From Serripes groenlandicus (taxonomy: Eukaryota; Mollusca; Bivalvia; Cardiida; Cardiidae), in assembly GCA_031761405.1 (NCBI GenBank), contig JASEVX010000013.1, positions 33,732,458-33,796,457 of the forward strand: DNA of 64,000 nucleotides, given 5' to 3'. The position numbers and the translations under genes were made by a program. This document shows, one piece after another, positions 1-10,641 of the stretch; positions within the stretch are counted from its first letter, which is position 1; each line of letters opens with the position of its first letter. The notes beneath the pieces were generated by a model, which was given only the letters and a program-made list of their open reading frames with translations, did not search any database and was not told the origin of the DNA.

Positions 1-1800
1 CTCCGGGTCGAATTTGTGGCATTATTCAGCCTGACAGGCCTTTTGTGTTCAAAGTTGATGTGTTATTGACAATTGACCGGATAACCTCAAAATCAATGTC
101 AAACTAGAGATTGCTTTTTTGAAAAAGCGCTTGACTCCCCATTTGTGTGGTCGTAGGGGAGGAAAAGAAATGATGGAGATGAATTTTTTAGTTTTGGACT
201 GGAGATGAAGCAACAGTGACAATCTTCAGTTATTGAGCGGAAACCATTTTTCGGCTGAGGGTTACCATGACCTTGGTCTTTGACCTAGTGACCTCAAAAT
301 CAATAGGGGTCATTTGCTGCTGGTGACCAACCTGCACACCAAGTATGAAGTTCCTGGGCCCAAGCAATCTTCAGTTATTGAGCGGAAACCATTTTTCAGC
401 CAAAGGTCACCGCGACCTTGACCTTTGACCTACTGACATCAAAATCAATAGGGTTCATCTACAGGTTAGGACCAAGCTGCACACCAAGTATGAAGTTCCT
501 GGGTATAAGCGTTATTGAGTTATTGAGTAAAACACATTTTTCAGCTGAAGGTTACCGTGACCTTCGACATTTGACCTTGTGACCTCAAAATCAAACAAAT
601 TCAATAAAGGTCATTTACTGGTTAGGACCAACCTGCACACCAAGTATGAAGTTCCTCAACATAAGCATTCTTTAGTTATTGAGAGGAAACCATTTTTCAG
701 CTGAAGGTTACCATGACCTTGACCTTTAAGCTAGTGACCTCAAAATCAATAGGGGTCATCTACTGGTGGTGACCAACCTGCACACCAAGTATTAACTTCC
801 ATGGCCAAAGCATTCTACAGTTATTAAGCAAAAACAATGTTTCAGCTCATTGTCACTTTGACCTTTCAGCTCATTGTCACTGTGACCTTGACTTTGACCT
901 CAAAATTAATAGGATCTTCTTCTGGGCATGGCCAACCTGCATACCAAGTATGGAGTTCCTCGGCCCAAGCGTTCTTCAGTTATTGAGCGGAAACCATTTT
1001 TTACATCACAAGGTCACCATGACCTTGACCTTTGACCTTCTGACATCAAAATCAATAGGAGTCATCTACTGGTCATGACCAACCTGCATACCAAGTATGA
1101 AGATCCTATGCGCAAGCGTTCTTCAGTTATTGAGCGGAAACAAGTGTGACGGATGTGACCTTGACCACTGTGACCTTGACCTTTGACCTAGTGACCTTAA
1201 AATTAATAGGGGTCATTTGCTGGTGGTGACCAACCTGCACATCAAGTATGAAGTTCCTGGGCCTAAGCAAAAACTATTTATCAGCTCATTGTCATTGTGA
1301 CCTTTCAAGCTCATGGTCACTGTGACCTTGACATTAGACGTACATGTACTGACCTCAAAATCATTAGGGGCTTCTACTAGGCATGGCCAACCTGCATACC
1401 AAGTATGGAGTTCCTCAGCCAAAGCGTTCTTCAGTTATTGAGCGGAAACCATTTTTAACATCACAAGGTCACCATGACCTTGACCTTTGACCTTCTGTTA
1501 TCAAAATCATTAGGGGTATTCTACTAGGCATGGCCAACCTGCATACCAAGTATGGAGTTCCTCAGCCAAAGCGTTCTTCAGTTATTGAGCGGAAACCATT
1601 TTTAACCTCACAAGGTCACCATGACCTTGACCTTTGACCTTCTGTTATCAAAATCAATAGGGGTCAGCTACTGGTCATGACCAACCTGCATACCAAGTAT
1701 GAAGTTCCTACGCCCAAGCGTTCTCCAGTTATTGAGCAGAAACAAGTGTGACAGACGGAAGGACGGACGGAACGGGCAAAAACAATATGTCACCCCCATG
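1..1800. repeat. Tandem array of about 150-bp units rich in TGACCT half-sites
   Basis: About ten to eleven diverged units. Each carries a block reading roughly TTGACCTTTGACCTNNTGAC, a CTCAAAATCAATAGGGGTCAT segment, an ACCAACCTGCA(C/T)ACCAAGTATGAAGTTCC segment and a CAGTTATTGAGCGGAAACC segment. Successive ACCAACCTGCA motifs (near 326, 473, 628, 775, 927, 1080, 1231, 1388, 1546 and 1680) lie about 150 bp apart. The array ends near 1750-1815 in a GGAC-rich stretch and a CCCCCATGTAATGGGGGG palindrome. It runs off the left edge, so its true start is unknown. Related sequence reappears at 4861-5400. No coding potential. Confidence 0.85.
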
Positions 1801-1815
1801 TAATGGGGGGAGACA

Positions 1816-3040
1816 TAATGATCCTACCATTGTTTGAGTACAGTAGATCGGAGCATTATCCAGTTATCAATCAGACGAGCTTAGGTCTACAGACGGACAC
1901 ATCAACCGCGGACAGACATGTGTAATGCAATTTACCCCCTCTTCTTCGAATGAAGGCATACACATCTTAAATATAATCAAATTCTGGATTATATGCCATG
2001 TCGTGTAATTATTGAATCATGGATTTAATTTGATATGCTCTTTTGAGTTGTGCAATCATAGAATGAAAACATCCTTGGGAGCGCATCGCTGTCGCTGACA
2101 TTTTATTACAAGTCTCACCTTGCATCTTTTCAAGGTTTGAATCAAGCCTCTTCAATCCTTTTGTAACAGCCTCTGAAATTATATTATAGCACATATATTG
2201 AAACACAGGTAATATAGAATTATTTTCATTCCGACATGTATAGCTTAGTTAGATACATTTAAATAACATACCGATATGAATAGCTTATCTGATCGTTTAA
2301 CTTAACATAGATATCATGTTAATAGAAAAACAAATTTGTGCCCATTAAAACCGGTTTCACGTACCGATATAAATACATGTAGCTAAATCAGATTTGTGAA
2401 TTTGACTTGGATAGCACCTTATAGAGATAATCAATCTAGATCCGTTTATATGTATTTACATAATAAAAGTTAAAATCCAATTTCACTTCAAAATTTCGCT
2501 GCAAAATTCCTCTATGCTTAAATTATCAGAAAAAAGTTCACTGATCAGAATCAGACATTAATGACCGTGTATTACACACATCTTGCTAGTTAAGACTGTG
2601 TGATTAACTCTTTCAATTATGTTACATATCCTGCAGATTTTAAAACTTAAATCTACAACATGCTTGCTACTTCCCTTGTGAGATTATCAACTCACCCATC
2701 ACACCAGCATTGCAAACGTGGCAGTAGTTATAATGGAATCTGGTCTGAATGACATAGTCAATTTTAAAGAACATGGGCAGGCTAGAATTAAACTGCTTTT
2801 TCAAAACGACAACCATTCCGAAAAGCGGTACATTGCGAAATAAAATATGAGGAAAAGTATTTTTCCTTTACATTTGCAATTAGATATTCCTTCCTTAGAA
2901 TTCACTCTTTCGTGTCTGTACCGTAGTTATCAAGATGAACTAGACGCACGCCATTTACAGTAAAGCGCTTTACAGACACGACGACAAAATTTGCGTTTGA
3001 AGCCTTAAATTTCACTGTATCCCGAATAATGACGACTACA
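1816..3040. other. AT-rich stretch without a firm gene
   Basis: No repeat array and no convincing gene. The only candidate is a short exon-like segment at 2119-2172 on the minus strand, listed separately. Confidence 0.5.
2119..2172 (-). CDS. Possible short exon (helical segment)
   Basis: On the minus strand an acceptor (ATTTCAG) precedes a 54-nt segment that ends at a good donor (CAAG|GTGAGA). Read in phase 1 it gives EAVTKGLKRLDSNLEKMQ, an amphipathic, coiled-coil-like stretch. The frame also stays open to a stop at 2009, so it could instead be a terminal exon. The entry phase matches the phase in which gene A leaves its exon 20, but intervening exons would be missing. The family is not recognised. 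This could be chance. Confidence 0.25.
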
Positions 3041-3475
3041 GATGTATCTGGTGAAATATTTGAATAGACACAACTCAAATCTATTGTATTGTAGAGATGT
3101 CGGCAAAAAAAATTCTTCGAACTGACAAATTTTCATACACTTTCTCATTTTCATCCATGACCTTCTTTGTTAAACCATCCGATCATTTTTACAGTAATTG
3201 GTTGATTAAACAAAGAAGAACATAGATCTGGTGAAATATTTAAATAGAAACAACTCTAATATATCGTCTAAAGTGTTGGTAAGTAGGCCTAACATTCTAT
3301 TGTAGAGATGTCGGCAGTCTTCGCAAAAATCTTCAGTCCTGACTGACAACACATTTTTCGAACTGACAAATGTTCATACACATTCCCATCTTCATCCATG
3401 ACCTTCTTTGTTAAACCATCCGATTATTTTTACAGTAATTGGTTGGTTAAACAAAGGAGACCATAGATGAAAAAA
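3041..3475. repeat. Imperfect tandem duplication
   Basis: Two copies of a segment with CTGGTGAAATATTTNAATAG, ATTGTAGAGATGTCGGCA, a GAACTGACAAATNTTCATACAC block and TTAAACCATCCGATNATTTTT. The first lies at about 3048-3215 and the second at about 3227-3470, where extra sequence has been inserted. Noncoding. Confidence 0.7.
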
Positions 3476-3801
3476 AACTTTCTCAGACTGACATTCTTAA
3501 AAAGATTTCGCCAATTCGGTGAATTCACACCACTGCAATTTCGCACAACATAATTATACACAAGCATAGTAAATAATAAGGTGACTTTGATGTTTGGCCT
3601 ATTAACCTGTAGACAATAGTGGACATGTATTGCATAAGATGCACAAGATTAATGGTTATTTTTTTAAGAATGAACGTAATGTGAATGTAAGAAGTTCCAT
3701 TTAGATTGTATTTCGATATGGAGCAAGCAATGATCACTGATTGTTTTGTTGAATGCTGACAACTGCATATGTCATGTCATGGTAGCTGTAATGTATTGGA
3801 A

Positions 3802-4420
3802 TTACACCAGATTATTTGCAGTTGATATTTTTAATTTATATATGATCTAGTAGGGTTCTTTGCGCAGTTGTAGGTTCTTGGATGATCTGTGAGTAATTGC
3901 ACAAGCAAGTGTTCAAGTCAGGATTAGATGTTTTAAGGACATCAATATTAAAATCACCAACAATAATGGCTCTTTCACTGTTAGTCTTTTATAGGAGTAT
4001 GGCAAGCTGACTTGCGAAGTGTTTGAGTGGAAATTTGGGTGGTCTATAAACACAACAAACACTAATCGAGATATATGTCAGCTCAATCGCTAGACATTCA
4101 ATGGAAACATCGCTAGTATCTACTGGCGCGCAGGAGAAATATTGGTGAATGTATAAAGCAACGCCTCCTTTAACGTAAATGCTTTCTACAGATGAATCTT
4201 CTGATGGTTGAAGTTGTCTGTGAGATAGAAATTGTCTGTGGAGTGGGAATGGATTTGTGAATTGAAGTTGCGGTTTCAACCATATTTCCTGCAGAGCAAT
4301 GATGTCCATGTGTTTTATAAAGGGATTGGAGCAGATATCTTGAAGATGAGGAATTAAACCTTCACAGTTATGACTGGCTATGTAGATGTAGTTTTGGTGA
4401 TTGAAATCTTCTTGTGGCAT
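3802..4420 (-). pseudogene. AP-endonuclease (EEP fold) domain of a Helentron-like transposon, one internal stop
   Basis: Endonuclease/exonuclease/phosphatase-type domain as found in LINEs and, fused after the helicase, in Helentrons. Visible motifs in order: SHNCEG near the start (the usual N motif); DIIALQEIWL with the catalytic glutamate; GGVALYIH; CVYRPP. A single in-frame TAA at 3989-3991 follows. Past it the same frame continues with IIVGDFNID (catalytic D and N of the GDFN motif) and LLDHIY, ending at the TAA at 3802-3804. Apart from that nonsense codon the domain is continuous. It lies 80 bp downstream of a PIF1-like helicase end on the same strand, the order expected in a Helentron. 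A LINE fragment is the alternative. Confidence 0.75.
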
Positions 4421-4500
4421 AAGGGTATTCCAGCCTGCATAATGGACAGCTTGTCTTTTATTGTTTCATCACAGTAGCTTGCATTAGTGTTAAAATGGTG

Positions 4501-4860
4501 TTACAGCAGGTGGAGACCAGATGAGGATGTGACACGGCTAAGTACTACATACGCCATTCCTGGTTTGAAAGCACCATCAGGAGAAACAACAACTGTGTCA
4601 GTAGTAGAACCTTGTAGTTTATGTGTTGTCTCTGCCCATGCAAGCATTAAAGGAAATTGATGTCTTGTAATCTCGAATGGTTTCCTCTGAATTACTTCAG
4701 TTTGAGGCACTATAATGGTTGATGAACTATGTACATGTTGTGGGGGTTTGACACGATTTTGTGAATTGAGTCCAACTTTTTCTTCCTGAAACTTTACACA
4801 AATTGCATGAGGTAGTCTTAGAGAAGATTTGTGTGTGATAACAGATATTATAGTGGCCAT
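4501..4860 (-). pseudogene. C-terminal end of a PIF1-like helicase of a Helitron/Helentron transposon
   Basis: The 119-residue reading frame ends in the conserved C-terminal PIF1/Helitron helicase block: QFPLMLAWAETTHKLQGST (motif V region, HKxQGxT) followed by GMAYVVLSRVTSSSGLHLL (motif VI, YVxLSR). Residues around LPHAICVKF resemble the preceding conserved segment. The start at 4860 is not a true start: the family's sequence would extend upstream, but from 4861 the DNA turns into TGACCT-rich repeat, so the Rep and N-terminal helicase parts are missing. Together with the endonuclease domain this is the 3' coding end of a dead rolling-circle transposon. Confidence 0.8.
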
Positions 4861-5400
4861 TGCTGAAGGTTACCATGACAATGACATTAGACATAGTGAC
4901 CTGAAAATCAATAGGGGTCATCTCCTGCTGTTGACCAACCTGCACACCAAGTATCAACTTCCATAGCCAAAGCATTCTACAATTATTAAGCAAAAACAAT
5001 TTTTCAGCTCATTGTTACCGTGACCTTGACCTTTGACCTTGTGACCTCAAAATCAAATTCTAGACCTTGCCATATACTAACTGTATACCATGTTTGGTTG
5101 AGATCAGTCAAAGGATGTTCAGTGTAGTGTTCACAATTAAGGTTGTTATATTGGAAAATAGTCAAAGTCCAATTTTGACCAATTTTGACCTTGACCTTGA
5201 CCCTATGACCTTGAAAATAAATAGGCTTGTAGACCTTGTAGACCTTGCCATATACTAACTGTATACCAAGTTTGGTTGAGATCAGTCAAAGGATGTTTAG
5301 TTTAAAGTGGTCACAAGGTTGTTACGGACGGACGGACGGACGGACGGACGGACGGACGAACGAACAGACGGAGAAGATGACGCCAATATACGACCGCCTC
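4861..5400. repeat. TGACCT-rich repeat block ending in an ACGG microsatellite
   Basis: 4861-5060 is a further copy of the 1-1800 array unit. From 5060 a different segment (CTTGCCATATACTAACTGTATACC and TTTGGTTGAGATCAGTCAAAGGATGTT) occurs twice, about 165 bp apart. It is followed by an (ACGG)n run at about 5325-5358 and ATGACGCCAATATACGACCG. A related tail lies at about 45655-45730. Confidence 0.8.
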
Positions 5401-5451
5401 CAGCGGCGTATAAAAATATAGAAAATCTCTTAATAAATTATCGAATATTGT

Positions 5452-5723
5452 TTGAATCATTGTGGTAAAGGGAAAAATTGCTCATTATTGGTCATTTCTC
5501 CTTTTGTTACAATGATTTCAAAAGTCATCTGTTTCTTACACTTTCTGTCAATCTGTCTTAGTCTAGTTCAGTTTAACTCTGCATACAACATATCTGTGGC
5601 AGACAACATACCCGCAAAATTAAGGAAATTCATTTTAAATGAAAGTAGAATTATTTGATACAGTTTTCAAAGCCACCTGCTGCAGAGGTGTCAGAGACAG
5701 TCTGAATAATGGAAAGAGGTTAA
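5452..5723. mobile_element. Diverged TTAA MITE (family P), left end truncated
   Basis: Recognisable by the internal inverted pair around GGAAAAATTGCTCATTATTGGTCATTTCTCC, the CCTGCTGCAGAGGTGTCAGAGACAGTCT block and the right end GGAAAGAGGTTAA at 5711-5723. It is the left-most copy of the family in this window. Confidence 0.6.
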
Positions 5724-6029
5724 TGACCTATATCGGAGCATCTGCAATAGCCGAAACATCCGGCTTTAAACTGTAAACTTTAGCTATTACATTTTTTTAT
5801 CAATAAAATTATTTGCATTTAGGAACAAATATATAGCTTTGTTTCATATAACAACATCAAAGCTTTATATTTGTCAGTACTACATCACATTTAGAATATA
5901 CCTGTTCCTATAACAACCCAGTATGGCACATACAGAGCAATCCAAAATTATATACTTTTAAAGGAATATTTTACTGTCATAACTTTTTTGGAAAATTTAA
6001 CGCTTAAAAATTATCTTTAGCTTATGTCT

Positions 6030-7385
6030 ACAAACATCTAACTTACTGTCAACACCCATAAAGTAAACATCTAACTAACTGTCTGTGTCCATGAAGTAAA
6101 CATGTAACTTATTGTCAATGCCCATAAAGTAAACATCTAATTTATTGTCAATGCCCATAAAGTAAACATATAACTTACTGTCAGTTCCCATAGAGTAAAC
6201 ATTATACTTACTGTCTGTGTTCATAAAGTAAACTTCTGACTTACCGACTGTGTCCATAAAGTAAACATCTAGCTTACTGTCCACGCCCATAAAGTAAACA
6301 TCTAACTTACTGTCTGTGCCCATAAAGTAAACTTCTGACTTACTGACTGTGTCCATAAAGTAAACATCTAACTTACTGTCTGTGCCCATAAAGTAAACAT
6401 CTAACTTACTGTCTGTGCCCATAAAGTAAACTTCTGACTTACTGACTGTGTCCATAAAGTAAACATCTAACTTACTGACTGTGCCCATAAAGTAAACATC
6501 TAACTTACTGTCTGTGCCCATAAAGTAAACTTCTGACTTACTGACTGTGTCCATAAAGTAAACATCTAGCTTACTGTCCACGCCCATAAAGTTAACATCT
6601 AACTTACTGTATGTGCCCATAAAGTAAACATTAAACTTTCCTTATGTGCCTATAAAGTAAACATCTAACTTACTGTCCACACCCATAAATCAAACATCTA
6701 ATTTACTGTCCACACCCATAAAGTAAACATCTAACTTACTGTCAATGCCCATATAGTAAACATCTAACTTACTCTCAATGCCCAAAAAGTAAACATCTAA
6801 CTTACTGTCCACACCAATAAAGTAAACATCTAAATTACTGTCAGTTCCCGTAAAAATACCTCCTAACTTATTGTCAATGCCCATGAAGTAAATATCTAAC
6901 TTACTGTCTGTGCCCATAAAGTAAAGATCTAACTTACTGTCTCTGACCATAATGTAAACATCTAACTTACTGTCTGTGTCCATAAAGAAATATTAAACTT
7001 ACTGTCTGTGTTGACAAAGTTAACATCTACTTTTCTGTCTGTGCCCATAAAGTAAACATCTAACTTAATATCAGTTCCCATTAAGTAAACATTAAACTTA
7101 CTTACTGTGTGTGCCCATAAAGTAATCATCTAAATTATTGTCCAAGCTCATAAAGTAAACATTTAACTAACTATCTGTGCCCATAAAGTAAACATCCAAC
7201 TTACTGTCCATGCCCATAAAGTTAACATTTAACTTACATTCCATGCCCACAAAGTTAACATCTAACTTACTGTCCATGCCCATAAAGCTAACATCTAACG
7301 TACTGTCTGTGACCATGAAGGAAACATCTTACTTATTGTCCATGCCCATAAAGTAAAGATCTAACTTACTGTCAGTTCCCATGGA
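6030..7385. repeat. 33-bp minisatellite, about 40 units
   Basis: Unit approximately CATAAAGTAAACATCTAACT followed by TACTGTCTGTGCC, repeated with substitutions. Because 33 is divisible by three, the minus strand stays open for 181 and 97 codons as an 11-residue repeat of the type MGTDSKLDVYF. There is no signal peptide, splice context or non-repetitive flank, so this is treated as noncoding. Confidence 0.9.
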
Positions 7386-7390
7386 GGCTC

Positions 7391-9086
7391 CACTGCAGGG
7401 TTCAAATTTAGCGCTCGCTAACTCGCTAAATACGAGTCAAATTCAGAAACTGCGAGTAGAATTTCATGCCCACTCGATATTTTTAGCGAGTCACTTTTTT
7501 TCCAAGTTCAAACCTTACTTATTTAAAAAACAAAACCAGGGCTCCCGCTGTCGTTCGCCACTTGTATTATTGAGCCATTGGCGATAAAATGAAAAAAGAC
7601 TTGGATTCGCAAGGTGTTAAAGTAGCATACTGTGACAATCACATTATCGGGTTTTTCATTTTTAATCTGTTTACATGTTAGATCTAGAGTACCGAAAACA
7701 GCCGAAGTGTGCCGAATGATAGTTGCATGATTCATCAACAAGAAGTTGCGATTTTGGTTTCTTGTCTGTTTACGATGTCGGGCAAAATTGATAAATTGAA
7801 AAAGATATTTATGAGCGTTTTAGACCGAAAGACAGAACATTTATATGTTAAAATGAAAGTTAATGTCCACTTCGAAGCACCAAGTCAATTTAAATTCCCA
7901 TTTCCATTTTAAATCTAAAGATTATCGAGTATTTAAGTAAGTATATAGCTCTCTAAGTATTTGGTTTATTTAACGTTAATGACATATAACGACATAAAAT
8001 TATTCGAATCTAGTAGTTTTCATACATTTAAAATCTTGGCATTGTTAAAATATAATTATAACTATAATCTGTTGATCACACCTAATCAATTAGTTGACGC
8101 ATAATGAGAGAGAATTTAGTGTATTACTCGTTCAGGATGTGCGATATTGCCGCATTACAAACAGAAATTTCACGTCAGCCATTTTGATTTACGAAACACA
8201 TTGTTATCGTTAAAAATCCTCAATCTTCCACTATTTTCCTGATTATCAGCTGAAATAATATAATAGATAAATATATAATATGACACATATAAATCAAATT
8301 AAACTTTTTATAACTTAAAAATCGTATAAAACTTTGTATTTATTGCTTAATAATGACCAGACTCTACCAGTGTCCGTGTTCACGCATATAATATTTCTAT
8401 ATTCACTCGAAAATGAGCTAAAATAGGCAAATACCATTTATATTTTTATTTATATGATACAAAAGCACTTTATTTTATTCATTTCAATACAAAAACACAA
8501 CAAAACAGTGATATAATGGGATATTTGACGACCAGACTCTACCGGACTCTACCAGACTCTACCAGACTCTGTTTAGTGACACCGATTTCAAAGTGATGTG
8601 AACAAATATTTGATAGTCAAGTTAGTTGTAAACGTCGGTTTAAACTAAAGAATAGATAGCACAATGAAATATTTGATAGAAAAATGCTACAAATCTTCAT
8701 AACAATGTTTAAATACAAGTTTATAAAGACAATTTACTATTTGTAATGTAATGACTATTCCAAAGACCTAATAACACATTATTAGGTCTTTGACTATTCC
8801 TAACAGTTACATGTCATATTATGTGAACTGACAAAACTTGAACAAATCCAACCAAGTCATGCAATTTGTGATCAGCAGCCACCTGTCTTAGGCAGCCAGT
8901 TTTATCATGTCTCTTGGGTGGCTGCTGATCGCAAGTTTGACTGTAGTTGAAATCCAAATAACATTGAAAGCGATTTGATGATTTCTTTTAAAAAAGCAAG
9001 TAGTTTTGACAATTTAGCAAGTAAGTTTTTAGGCCACTTGCTTTTTTTAGCAAGTGGCAAAAAAAGTTAAATTTGAACCCTGCACT
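7391..9086. mobile_element. Probable nonautonomous DNA transposon with CAGTGCAGGGTTCAAATTTA-type inverted ends
   Basis: Left end CACTGCAGGGTTCAAATTTA and right end TTAAATTTGAACCCTGCACTG are inverted copies of about 20 bp with one mismatch. Subterminal segments near 7480-7515 and 8990-9070 share 'agcgagtcacttttttt'/'agcaagtggcaaaaaaag' motifs in opposite orientation. The interior (about 7.6-8.9 kb) has no transposase and contains short ACTCTACCAG repeats (8535-8575). The CAGTG..GGG start resembles hAT ends, but I see no 8-bp target duplication, so family and exact ends are uncertain. Confidence 0.5.
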
Positions 9087-9329
9087 GTTTAACATGTTAG
9101 CTATGATCTGTATCTGATCACCTTCAGCATCTTTCAGCAGGGGATCACTAATCACAGGTACGATGGAAAGGTTAATTGCAAACCCTGGGGAAAAATCCCC
9201 TTATAAAAACATCATTGCTGATACAATGGAAAAGTCACATGCAGACCCTAGTTAAACAGGACATGTTTTGTGACACACCCCTTGGAATGAGTAGGTTGCA
9301 ACAAAAATTTCTAAACAAAGGGAGTTTAT

Positions 9330-10200
9330 CTGTCAATGGTACGGTCAGACTTTGTTGTCATCCAAGAACCATTTATTCAAAATTATTTGAAAATTAGCCA
9401 GATTCTTTTGGAGAAGAAGATTTTCAAATTTCACTTGAGCCATTTAAGGCAAAACAGCCCCGCCCCCTGGAAGGCCGTATTTTTCAACCAATTATCTTGG
9501 CTTGGAATGAATCTCATAGAGGGTTACTGTGACATTTTGGGAGGAGAAGATTTATAAAGTTTTCACTTTAGCAATATAAGGGAAAAAAAGCCTGACCAAC
9601 TGGCGGCCATGTTTTTTTTATCAATCAACATGGTTTGAAGGAATCTGATAAAGGGTCACCCAAGGAAAATTTCTTCTGAATCAATCGAATATCAGCCGGA
9701 CACTTTTGGGGGAGGAGATTTTTATAGTTTTCACTATAACCATATTTATAAGGCAAAACAGCCCACCCCATGTCAGCCGTGATTTTTGATCAATCAACAT
9801 GATTTAAAGGAAACTAATAGAGGGTAACCCAAGGAACATTTCTATAAAGGCATCTGAAAACCAGCCAACTAGTTTAGGATGAGAAGAATTTAAAAATAAA
9901 AAATTCTATTGATTGCCATGGAAACAAGAATTCTGCATCAAAACAAGAAATTTAAATGAATTTTGGAGAGGACATTGAAAGGATGCTTGCTTTGAAGTTC
10001 CATCATAATTGGCCTATTGGTTACAGAAGTTGTTTGCAGCAAAAGGTTTAAACACACTGATGCATGCACAACAGACAATTCATCATGACATAAGATCAAC
10101 TGGATTTCAGCCACAGGATCAAAACAATGAATGCTTTTTGCCACACAATGTTTTCAATTTGTCTGCTGCTGATGCGTCTTTAAGTGGGAAAGGGTAAAAT
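9330..10200. mobile_element. Fragment of the Helitron-like core-repeat family (family H)
   Basis: Diverged monomers containing 'ttgaccaatcaacatggttt', GGAATCTGATAGAGGGTCAC, CAAGGAACATTTCT and GGAGAAGATTTTTAAAGTTT. They are the same as the about 167-bp monomers at 62.7-63.6 kb and 20.7-21.6 kb. The usual ends are not clear here. Confidence 0.7.
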
Positions 10201-10209
10201 GCTCATAAT

Positions 10210-10450
10210 ATGTATTTTTAAAAATTCCAAATGGCTCAATATTTAATATCTAAATTGCAAATGGTTTAGATGTTATATTTAAATTGCAAATTCTTGAAAA
10301 AAAACAAAAAACGCTTTAAAATTTAATAATTTTAAAAATTCCAAACTGCTTAGATATTATATTTAATTCCAAATGGCTTATGATTTAATATTTAAATTGC
10401 AAATGGTTTAGATGTTATATTTAAATTGCAAATTCTTGAAAAAAAAAAAT
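10210..10450. repeat. AT-rich tandem duplication
   Basis: Segments with 'aaattccaaatggct', 'taaattgcaaatggtttaga', TGTTATATTTAAATTGCAAA and TTCTTGAAAAAAA repeat at about 10218-10310 and 10330-10450. The second copy ends about 40 bp from the donor of gene A exon 20. Confidence 0.7.
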
Positions 10451-10491
10451 CATTAGAAAAACTTTAAACATTTTTATTATGTAAAACTTAC

Positions 10492-10641
10492 CTTCAAGCT
10501 GGTCCTGGTTCTTTACAAGTCTGTATGTTCTCACAATGGAATTCAGCTGATTCAGCTGTTGCCATTTTTGCTTGACTATCAAACCATCGACGACTAATTG
10601 GTAGAACTCCTTGGGTATCCCTGTTAGGCTGGATGGGATTT
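10492..10641 (-). CDS. TRANK1: Gene A exon 20
   Basis: Acceptor TATATTTAG, donor GAAG|GTAAGT; enters and leaves in phase 1. Residues about 1181-1230, including IPSSLTGIPKEFYQLVVDG and VRTYRLVKNQDQLEG. Mixed helical sequence with no named domain. It is the last exon of gene A that I can support; the gene continues beyond it because no stop is reached. Confidence 0.8.

Noticed and set aside
3989..4420. LINE retrotransposon endonuclease
   Set aside because: Possible, but no reverse transcriptase follows and a PIF1 helicase end precedes it on the same strand, so a Helentron is the better fit.
6075..6983. Two long minus-strand open frames (181 and 97 codons) as genes
   Set aside because: They are the 33-bp satellite read in frame; no start context, signal, splice site or unique sequence.
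9938..10197. Short open frames on both strands as exons of gene A
   Set aside because: They lie within family H repeat sequence and have no matching splice sites or TRANK1-like residues.
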